64,000 nucleotides of DNA. Source: Bedellia somnulentella (Eukaryota; Arthropoda; Insecta; Lepidoptera; Bedelliidae). Below the pieces are notes generated by a model, which was given only the letters and a program-made list of their open reading frames with translations, was not told the DNA's origin and did not search any database. Made by a program: the position numbers and the translations under genes. The stretch lies in the NCBI GenBank assembly GCA_963576735.1, contig OY755187.1, positions 13,702,001-13,766,000 of the forward strand, written 5' to 3'. This document shows, piece by piece, positions 56,801 through 64,000 of this stretch. The first letter of the stretch is position 1, and every line of letters starts with the position of its first letter.

Positions 56801-57153
56801 AAAATGTTTAAAAAACGACGTCCACAGCCGTCCGCCGTATTGCGATGTATCACGGTGGACGTCCCCAGCAGCTGTGTCCCTCAATGTGTTAATAAAAAAT
56901 ATGTTGATTTAATGAGTAGTTTTATTTATTGAAAGAAACTTCTGAGGACGTCCTGTCATTACAAATGTAAAGCAGTGACTGCATTGTGACAAGACGTCCT
57001 GAACAGTTCGACTGTCGTGGACGTCCGCCACAACGCAACTTACTTCCATTGTTATGGAGTGACACGACGTCCTCCGCCGCCTTAAATTTTTGTATGGGGA
57101 TTCAGAGTGTCACATCACGAACTACCTAGCTGGGACACGTGTCCCTCAACGTG
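53861..57153 (-). mobile_element. piggyBac element inserted at TTAA in the LINE
   Basis: TTAA lies at 53857-53860 and 57154-57157. Removing the insert and one TTAA rejoins the LINE endonuclease frame exactly (MSLKYKMRLLLVGDFN). The right end, inverted, reads CACGTTGAGGGACACGTGTC. A near-copy of that end plus TTAA occurs internally at about 56868-56893. The left end (ATGATAATCAGTACAC) does not match, so the ends are asymmetric. Six or more GACGTCC units crowd 56810-57080 as likely subterminal sites. Confidence 0.8.
54262..56361 (-). CDS. piggyBac transposase, intact 699-aa ORF
   Basis: It starts MANKDDYTRSRNRVLRLLEE with an acidic, Ser-rich, likely disordered first 170 residues. Then come DDE_Tnp_1_7 blocks: EKFLGLCLLQGQINVPIKRK, the catalytic Asp in LSLDESLLMFRGR (about residue 349), Asp in LYMDNYYNSYIL (about 430), and Asp in MSGIDRADQM (about 532). 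The C-terminal Cys-rich domain (about 662-692) has CRLCTHNKTRK, CSSCKVPLCPEC. No stop or frameshift. A splice acceptor (GATTTTTCAG) ends exactly at the ATG and a donor CAG|GTTAGT lies near 56525, suggesting a 5' UTR intron. The enzyme would excise the element at TTAA. It may still be active, although the left TIR is not recognisable. Confidence 0.9.
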   Translation of the reverse strand: MANKDDYTRSRNRVLRLLEEVSSEDETLQDPFSDDGEDGSDPNFKSGDESMSSDSDDPNPAKRRRLQLPRGELSSSSSDLSFTEFENITVTENEGNQVVHPDNQSYIVDPIAPNIIAASPNSSLFSSDTIMQPIPSTSGSNLSFGGQVNDLEPTTGEVRSQTLPSTRGNRMHISEIPDDDEWVDNITDIPNFDFDTRSVGVKIEINNDSSPLQVFHQVFTTDIIDLIVECTNKYGEKLCQESRPHTRHSRRSVFKPVTRDEIEKFLGLCLLQGQINVPIKRKLFTQTEVLYYHPIFSFVMSGRRFEQILRCLYIAEIGAQGKDKIVSFIDMLTQHYRQIYSPEKDLSLDESLLMFRGRLVFRQYIKSKKARYGIKFYELTTADGYVLNIYMYCGKDDSFETTEEDASKIEKLVFRLVGPYLYKGHNLYMDNYYNSYILSKKLLRAKTHTNGTLRVNRKGNPKAVVSKKLKRGEHIWRRCGRVYISKWQDKRPVLMITTKDHPNMKEVSNRFGQKKMKPVEVEEYNGNMSGIDRADQMTAYYSCPRKTVKWYKKVIFHMLDIAVWNSHYLLRKSSSKRISFLSFRDKLITQLLKLDNSLSPKDIVRIPKTSFKNRTSVAQPTPSTSGGSPPRPSERRLLGHWPTVMTNDVPEATRKFTFRKCRLCTHNKTRKETRYMCSSCKVPLCPECMEGWHNLRKES

Positions 57154-59644
57154 TTAAAATACAAAATGCGGTTACTACTTGTAGGTGATTTTAACTTATA
57201 TTCTACCACAACAGAGGTGTTAAATTATTTTGAATATTTTATAGCATTTTGTGGAGTCAATCAGGTGAACGAAATATTAAATCAAAAGAGCGCTGTTTGG
57301 ATTTAGTCCTCTGTCCTATGGACGAGATGTGTGCATACGTCACATTGTCTAGCGAACCGTTAGTCAGCGTCGACGCGCACCAACCTCCGCTATGCGTGAG
57401 TGTATGTATGGAGCGCGCACGCGGGGATAGCGAGGATGGTGGGGTAGGCAGCGGTACCTCGACCACGCCATTGCATCACATTGTGCGTTCACCACTATTA
57501 GGCATTAATAATAAAAATAGATCATTTCTAAGGGAGTGGAATTTTAATAAAGCTAATTTTTCTATGTTATATACTAAAATGTTACTAACGGACTGGACAG
57601 ACCTTTATGTAATTAAAGATTCAGTGGCAGCGTTAGAATATTTTTATAATGTAATTAACAAGATAATAGATGACTGCGTTCCACAGAAAATCCGCTTTTC
57701 AGGAAGCCCCAGGTATTCTTATCCTGACTGGTTTACGCCTGAAGTAAAACGGGACATAGCTGATAAAGCAAAATTTCATAGGTTGTACAAAAAAACAGGG
57801 TCACAACGTGATTACGAAAAATGTTTGTTACTTAGGGCAAAAGTAAAAGCAAATTTAAAAACAGCTTATTTGAATTACGAAACTAAAATTCAATATCTTG
57901 TTTCCAAAGAACCAAAACTATTTTGGAAATTCGTAAACTCGAAACGGAAAAATATAAGGAAGACGGTTATTTGTGATAGGGGGTTCGAATTGGCAAACGA
58001 GGAAAGCGTACAGGAGTTTTCTAAGTTTTTGAGTTCAGTGTACTCAGATACTCCACCACGGCTCAGTGTCGCGGACGCGATGGCGGCGGACTCGGCGGCG
58101 CGCGTGCATCTCACCGCGCTGTCCCGCGACAAGGTGCGCGCGGGGCTGGCGCGGCTGCCAGCCAAGTCCTCGGCCGGAGCGGACGGGATACCTGCGTTTG
58201 TGGTAAAGGACTGTCGCGCGGTGCTAGAGGAGCCGCACCTATTTCTATTTAATTTATTCCTTGCGGAAGCATCCCACGCGAGTACTGCCTGTACCGAAAG
58301 GTAAAATAAGTTCAGATGTCCGAAATTACCGTCCAGTGGCTATTCTTGCGGCGTTTGCTAAGATATTTGATTCTGCATTACACAACCGAATGAATGTGAC
58401 TCTTCATGTAGATTTAGGGCGAAGTGTTGACGCTTCTTATTTCGACTTTCAAAAAGCTTTCGATACGGTGGATGGCGACATATACTTGGCCAAACTTGCT
58501 AAAATGGGTTTCACACCTCATTCACTGAAGCTAATGGTCAACTACATGAAGGATAGACGGCAATTTGTAAGTTACCGTGGGTGTGTGTCTGCCGAGTACC
58601 CTACGTTTTCGGGCGTGAATTAAGGTTCCAACCTGGGCCCTCTTGGGTTCTTGGTGATGATAAATGATCTACCAGACGTTATTGTAAGTGCCACATGCAT
58701 GTCTCATGTTTGCCCACGATGTGAAGCTTATGCTACCAATCAAATCTGTAGAAGATAGCTTCCTTCTACAGAACGATATAGACAGAGTAGTTTTATGGAG
58801 TAAAACAAATAAATTAAAATTAAATATTAAAAAATGTGAAACTATAACTTTTAGCCGGCAGCGTAGTCCCTGTTACTACGAGTACAGTATAGACGGAGCC
58901 GTATTACCACGCGTACAAGAAGTACGAGATCTGGGAGTGAGAATTACATCAGATTTGCATTTTCGTAATCACGTTGTTGATATTTGTAAATATGCGTTCA
59001 GGATTCTCGGGTTCGTGCTTCGCACAGCCAAAGGATTTGTGAACCTAGAATGTATTAAATCTATGTACAATGCTTTAGTCCGAAGTAAATTAGAATTTAA
59101 CGCAGTTGTTTGGTCTCCCCATGAAACAAAATATTGCCTCATGGTGGAGAAAATACAGAACAAATTTACTAGATTTCTTTATCTTAAAATGTACGGTGTG
59201 TATCCCTACTACCCATTGATGTACCCTACTTTATTCGTACTGGGTATGGTGGGGTACAACTCATTGAGTGTAAGAAGGGATTTTACATTGATCAAATATT
59301 TACATAATATTTTAAGGGGTAACATTTACAACCCTACACTTTTGAGCATGTTAACGCTCGCTGTTCCTAGTAACACACTGAGACGGCGCCAAGGTCGATT
59401 GTTCTTATTGCCATCGGCTCGTACAAACTTGCAGAGTCAGAGTCCTTTCTCTAGAGCGCTCGTGGCGCTGAGTCAGATTGCAGAGGAGGTGGATTTATTT
59501 TCGTGCTCACAGATTGACTTCACAAATGCTTCTCTTAGGTATTTGTGCTATAAGTATTGGAAATTTAAATACTCTACTTGTCGTGTGTTAGTTATTTAAG
59601 TTATTATAGACAGAAATGATATTAATATTAGATAGTGGTAAATT

Positions 59645-59870
59645 TTATATAGAAAGAAAGAAAGAAAGAAAATACGTTTATTCGCCGTTGTAGGCACAAG
59701 AAAAACAATTATTTTACAAATACAACACACAAAAAAAACACATATAAAATTACAACAAAAAATACACATGTACAACACTGAAACGCGACAGTATAAGATA
59801 TAGAGTATCAATACTTCTTGCGCCACTGCAACAGCGAATCGGTACTGTCTCAGCATTTTCTGTAAGCCTT
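59645..59870 (-). repeat. 3' end of a minus-strand retroposon with (TTTC)n tail
   Basis: The plus-strand text (GAAA)n at 59651-59671 followed by 'atacgtttattcgccgttgt' is, inverted, an AATAAACG polyadenylation-type end with a (TTTC)n tail, as in lepidopteran LINE and SINE 3' ends. The remaining sequence to about 59870 is non-coding. It lies tail to tail with the LINE ending at about 59640. The stretch 59870-60330 is AT-rich spacer. Confidence 0.5.
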
Positions 59871-60379
59871 CGACTCACAGTGCTGATTTTCAGCCAGCAC
59901 CATTATAGAGTGACATCTGAGTCATCTCAAGAATCACAAACTGTAGAATATATTAAAAAAAAAACAATAGAAATAATTTCGTTACTTATTACATATACCT
60001 ATAATGAAGATATAAACTAAATACCTATTTAAATATTACTACATACATATCTATAATGGCTACGATTTATATATCAATGACACAAATTATTATAAAATTA
60101 AAGTGTGGGAAACTTAGCTTCAACGTAAAGACGTATTCAAAGTCAAGGACTGTATACTACTGCTACACAATATTTAAGTATAATACAAGTATGTTTTTGT
60201 AAATAATGATAATACGAGTAAGTATAATACACATATATATATTTAATACAAAAGGTTACTGATGAGATGATATATATTGGTTATGTGTTTCTTTTTCTTA
60301 GCTTTTTTTGTTCTATGTGTTATCTGTTACGTGTTATTGTATACATTTTCGATTGAAATGTTAAGTGAAATGTAATCAT

Positions 60380-61852
60380 GTGTCTCATCTGTCAAGATTA
60401 TATTTTGTGTGTAAATAAATAAACATAAGTCTGTATGGATCAAATCCAGGACTCCACTCCTTTTGGTTGCTCTGTGAGGAAATGGAAGTCTTGTTTGTTT
60501 CCCTTCACAGCAAACTGTGCAACTATTCTTGCTGATGTCATACTTGTCACTGTAGCCTTTAACTGCTCCATTCTTCAATTTCTGCATATCAGTGGTATTT
60601 AGATGTGCAAGTCGCCTGTGCCATGTTGAGCTTGATACATTCACTGATGCTGCAAATGTTACCTCAGTTTTCACATGTAATTTGTGTACACCATTTTCCA
60701 ATGTTGCTACACCAATACATTCATTCTCTGAGTTATATATTGAACATCCATTTTTGTGATATTCGACTCTATTGCCGTTGGCAATTATTCTACTCACTGA
60801 TAGTAAATTGGTCGTCAGGTTGGGTACATACAAAACATTGTTTACGATTATGTTGTGGTTTTGACTACCGACACATGTCGTAATCTCAAGATCCTCTGAA
60901 CACTCAACAGGCACTATGGTTTTATTTGCCACGATAATCTCCTTAATCTTCGGTTGAAAATAAATGTTTGACAGTAAATTCTTGTTGGAAACCAAATGAG
61001 TACTTGCGCCGGAATCCAAGTGCCAGTCGGTTTGACTAAATTCTTTTGTGAGAAATACACTAAATACATTCGTATTTATTTTTTCTGTGTGCGGACATCG
61101 ATTTTTAAAATGTCCAGTCTGCTTGCACTTATAACAACGAATTATTTTATTTCTCACCGATGCACCATTATTGCCGCCATCACTGACATTTACAATTGAC
61201 GGATTAGTTCTGTTTCCGTTCATTCTATTGCCGCCGCCATATTTAAAATGCTGACTTTGAAAATGCTTTTTCGCCATGAATGCACCTTCCGATTTCACTT
61301 CTATACTCATATCCAATAGTTTTGTTTTAATAGCGTCCGCGCTAATGTTGATACCTGAATGTTCTATTGCCATTATCATAGGCTCAAATTTCTCAGGTAA
61401 CCCAGCTAACATTAATGATGCGATCCACTGGTCATTTATTTCGAAACCAGTCCCTTGCAGTTTCTGTGCGGTTTCCATAAGCTGGCTTACATAGCATAGC
61501 TGGTCATCGAATCGCAGTCTTCTAGGCGTATACTGATGAGGTTTCTAAACTGATTCTACGTGAATATCCATATCTTTAAGTCGAACATATTCTTTAAGGT
61601 TCTCCATAATTCATATGTAGTTGCACATTGCTTGATATGGACATATAAAGAAGCGTCGATTGTTAACACTAGTTTTGCTTTTGCCTTCATATCGTCTGCT
61701 TTCTGAATCGATGTAGCCGTTTCTACTAATGGCGCCTTGATAGCGTCCGCCATGCCTTTTAGTACTAGCACATTTTCCGCCGCGAAGCACCAGTCGTCGT
61801 AATTGTCGCGACCTTTCAACTTCGGGATATTTGCTAAATAGTTCGTCGACAT
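60380..61852 (-). pseudogene. Copia gag-protease-pre-integrase, truncated
   Basis: Gag starts at 61852 (MSTNYLANIPKLKGRDNYDD) and has the UBN2-type gag fold text (YELWRTLKNMFDLK). A frameshift near 61565 and a stop near 61545 follow. The frame from 61478 gives METAQKLQGTGFEINDQWIA, LAGLPEKFEPMIMAIEHSG, a CCHC knuckle CYKCKQTGHFKNRC near 61130, the protease site WHLDSGASTHLVS near 61020, VLYVPNLTTNLLSVSRI near 60820, and the pre-integrase HRRLAHLNTTDMQKL with the C..C..K block near 60500. Homology stops near 60385, at the start of the integrase core. The later residues to 60327 are non-Copia. Confidence 0.88.
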
Positions 61853-61904
61853 CTTTATACTAACTGCACAACTAAATCACTCAAAACTTGTTATTTTTGC
61901 GAAT

Positions 61905-62073
61905 GCTGGGTCCGTAACCTAATAAAACGCTTTGCTGGTTTTGAATCAACTGGACTGTTTTATTTCAATCATTCATATACATTAATTCCCTAAACAGAAT
62001 ACATTCACTAACTTAGGATTGACAACAGATAGCGCTGCTGAACATATGTGATTTTGTTTCAATTATTTAACAC
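61905..62073 (-). repeat. Copia 5' LTR and primer-binding site
   Basis: Immediately upstream of gag, the minus strand reads GGTTACGGACCCAGC (61905-61920). This matches the internal tRNA-iMet primer site used by insect Copia elements with one or two changes. Before it lies a likely LTR beginning TGTTAAATAATTG at about 62073, with an AATAAAA signal near 61945. No 3' LTR copy was found downstream of the truncation. Confidence 0.65.
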
Positions 62074-62319
62074 ACTGTGGCCGTAACTTAACTGTAACTT
62101 AGAATTCTTAAGGCCATCGGAAAATAGCTTTATGGCAAATTTTTTCATTAATCGGTTTCAAAATATTATAGCAGTCTGAATTTTCGCTGGCTTGAGAAAT
62201 CGTCAAGCCGTTCATTAAATCCGAAATTTCCTTGTCATTGTCACCAATTGCCCTTTCGTGGTGTTTAATATTTTATATTTTTAGTTTATCATCTTGAACA
62301 AAGTGGGAAGTTACACATA

Positions 62320-62560
62320 AATACATGCATAAATATACTCACGCCGTTCGTTCCCATTGAGGCAGGCAGAGACTATCGATCGCCACTGTTCGATCCTGGC
62401 AAACCTCTCTAGCTTCGCTCACATCCATCAATGTTTTCAAACATGCTCTTTTATTCTTTATGCTTCTGACACATAAATATGCAATGTTATCATCTGCTGT
62501 CCATATATCACTTGCCCGAGCAATATATTGGATATCATTCAGCATTTTTTGATTATATTT
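62320..62560 (-). repeat. SINE-like repeat family B, second copy
   Basis: Plus-strand 'aaatacatgcataaatatac' and 'tcacgccgttcgttccc' start the unit next to a microsatellite-like tail, as in the copy at 50310-50475. The minus strand is open for 68 codons, but the text looks like repeat sequence rather than a gene. The stretch 62560-62930 is AT-rich with T and A runs and no gene. Confidence 0.45.
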
Positions 62561-62929
62561 TTAAGCATTTTCTAAATAAAAATCATACAATTCAGGCATT
62601 ATTTTGCAACTGATTATTTTTCTTGAACAGAGATTATAAAGCGTCTACAACTCACGCGTAAATTCTACGAATCTCTCGTCTTCAACGATTGACAAAGGCT
62701 GGTAATAAACAGATATCATTTTTACACAAGCTTTAAAATTTAACTGTAAAAATTTCTTGCTTCTGGAGAAGCGAGTGATAGCACTTCACTATGTTTTCTT
62801 TTTAAATGAACACGCTGATTCCTTGTGTTTCAAAAAAAAAAACATTTCTTACAAATATTGTTAAGAAATGATGTTTCGGAACAGTTTTTGTTTTTTTTTT
62901 TTTTAAACCTAAATGTTAAACTCTTGTAT

Positions 62930-64000
62930 CTACTCATCACTGCCCTTTTGCTTTCTAATGATATCGATAATTATTTGTGCTTCTTCAAATATAGAGTCCG
63001 TAGCATTCCCAAATAATGGTCTCAAGGCTTCTCTGTCTGATGAACTTATACTATATAATATAACTTCAGGCTTCCCCTGTCCCTTTGAGCTTTGAGAAAT
63101 TGACGGATTTGATGCTCATCACATGTGGCACCTTGTGTCTTGGCCTTGTACTCGGTGAGGGTTTTGTCTCGTATGATATCCGGGTAGTCCGCAGATTTGA
63201 AACACTGGTAGCCCGGCATGATAAGGTGAATATAAACAATGTCTTGCTCGGGTCTTTTCCATTTCCTGGGCTACTTCCTGGCGTTCATTGATGTACTTTC
63301 GTACCTGGTCAGTGAGGGGGACCAATGCTATTACTGCCCCCCCTTGATAAAGAACTTGCTGGATTAAAGAATATGTTGTCATCTCTGCCAATGAAGTTAA
63401 AAAGCTAACATGGTTCTTGATGGCAGATACCACCATGTTAGAAGAGTCAATTTTCGTCAATCCGTAGATTATTCTTCGGAGCTCCTGACGTTCGCTCACT
63501 GTTTCGTTAACCTGAGTTCCCCCACCCTGAAGTAGGAGATTGATATTTGCTTCCGGAGTATATTGGATTGAAAACAAAAACGATGAGTATCTTTTAGTAA
63601 TCCAATCTCTATAACTCTTTTTTCGTAGCCACCGGACGGCACATTACATATGCCCCGTAGACTGCATGAAAAGCTACAAGATCTTTTGGTATTACTCGAG
63701 GCTCGCTTTTGAGTTCAAGATAGTTTACTCTGAATTTGTTCCGAACCACCTGACTATCGTCAAGTAGGGCGTCACACTTAAATTCTGGTTTGATGACTTC
63801 CGTCATGTCATTATCTGTCAAGTATTTTATGCAACTTAGATAGTAAGTCGTCAAGATCCTGCCTGTCTCCGCTCTGGCTCCATCTTTTCTGGTATCTACC
63901 ACCATATTTATTCTATTAAATGGGTCATTAGAGCCATTGAAAAACGCGAGAATGACACTCGCAGAGGTTTCCTTAGTGAGGGGTATAAAAATAGATACTT
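62930..64000 (-). pseudogene. Candidate endogenous RNA-virus nucleoprotein-like ORF, broken
   Basis: The minus strand is open from the window edge and reads FNGSNDPFNRINMVVDTRKD at about 63960-63890. It runs on through YYLSCIKYLTDND and AVYGAYVMCRPVATKKEL to about 63609. Frameshifts lie near 63605, 63240 and 63055, with a final stop at 62930, giving about 350 codons of one compact, mostly helical-looking protein without zinc motifs, protease or RT. Length, single-exon form and decay fit a viral nucleoprotein insertion from a mononega-type virus. I do not recognise a diagnostic motif, so the family is uncertain. A TE gag or host retrocopy is possible. It is on the same strand as the L-like fragment at 47.5-49.3 kb. 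Confidence 0.4.

Larger units (their letters stand above)
53400..59640 (+). pseudogene. LINE ORF2 (endonuclease plus RT), split by a piggyBac
   Basis: The endonuclease starts near 53420 (IYIFYQNVRGLRTKLQKFG) and continues ADLFALTEISCNDS and SGYSIVRCDRND to LLEKMSL at 53857. After the piggyBac it resumes at 57158, in frame, to the LVGDFN motif, then SSEPLVSVDAHQPPLC. RT follows: KSSAGADGIPAFVVKD near 58170, VRNYRPVAILAAFAKIFDSA near 58320, YFDFQKAFDTVDGD near 58440, the GSNLGPLGFLVMINDLP block near 58630, and the active site FAHD (one base from FADD) near 58715. The C-terminus ends at 59599. Frameshifts lie near 57285, 58260, 58620 and 58700. Jockey/CR1-like by eye, no RNase H. Confidence 0.9.

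Noticed and set aside
60327..60380. Copia reading continued to 60327 as coding
   Set aside because: Residues after the integrase start block no longer resemble Copia and are translated spacer.

Overview
The window is eukaryotic and almost certainly from a moth or butterfly. It has no bacterial-type operons. It carries repeat families typical of lepidopteran genomes: Helitrons whose ends read CTAG next to T, SINE-like retroposons ending in (ATGT)n after a 'gatttatagccgtgag'-type 3' end, and tRNA-headed SINEs. It also holds long AT-rich spacers and a crowded, nested collection of broken transposable elements (TEs). I found no convincing complete host gene. The best host candidates are two phase-compatible exons near 3.0 and 4.8 kb and two unrecognised ORFs near 6 kb.

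Layout, left to right. 1-1.9 kb: end of an RNase H-bearing LINE. 2-6.4 kb: SINEs, a PIF/Harbinger MITE, a Helitron, possible host exons. 6.6-11.9 kb: an internally deleted I-clade LINE, a Tc1 remnant, a piggyBac remnant, an ORF of a recurring unnamed arthropod family. 12-16.4 kb: a pogo-like element with a C-terminal zinc finger, then a hAT element. 16.9-19.2 kb: LINE 3' end and hAT C-terminus. 19.2-21.6 kb: an apparently intact Sola-like transposon with perfect 29-bp terminal inverted repeats (TIRs), an AAGT target-site duplication (TSD) and a two-exon transposase. 21.9-31 kb: MITE, Copia, hAT, Helitron, pogo and P-element pieces. 32.8-35.7 kb: a LINE interrupted by a mariner that is intact except for one stop codon. 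35.8-43.5 kb: SINEs, Gypsy gag, and a mariner-like element with long TIRs and an internal tandem duplication, sitting inside a piggyBac gene. 45.4-47.5 kb: hAT. 47.5-49.3 kb: endogenous rhabdovirus-like L (polymerase) fragment split by a hAT MITE. 49.5-53.3 kb: BEL/Pao element split by a LINE, and a Copia integrase fragment. 53.4-59.6 kb: a LINE split by a piggyBac that carries an intact 699-aa transposase. 60-62.1 kb: 5' half of a Copia element. 62.9-64 kb: a broken ORF that looks like an RNA-virus nucleoprotein.

The genes do not form a pathway. The window reads as a sink for mobile DNA, and several insertions can be ordered in time from exact TSDs. The most striking global pattern is strand bias: of 29 element- or virus-derived coding segments I count, 26 are on the minus strand and 3, all LINEs, are on the plus strand. 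With nested TEs, two minus-strand viral fragments and little host coding, this resembles a one-strand piRNA cluster that would be read left to right, or W-chromosome-like heterochromatin. That is inference from layout only; small-RNA and male/female coverage data would decide it.
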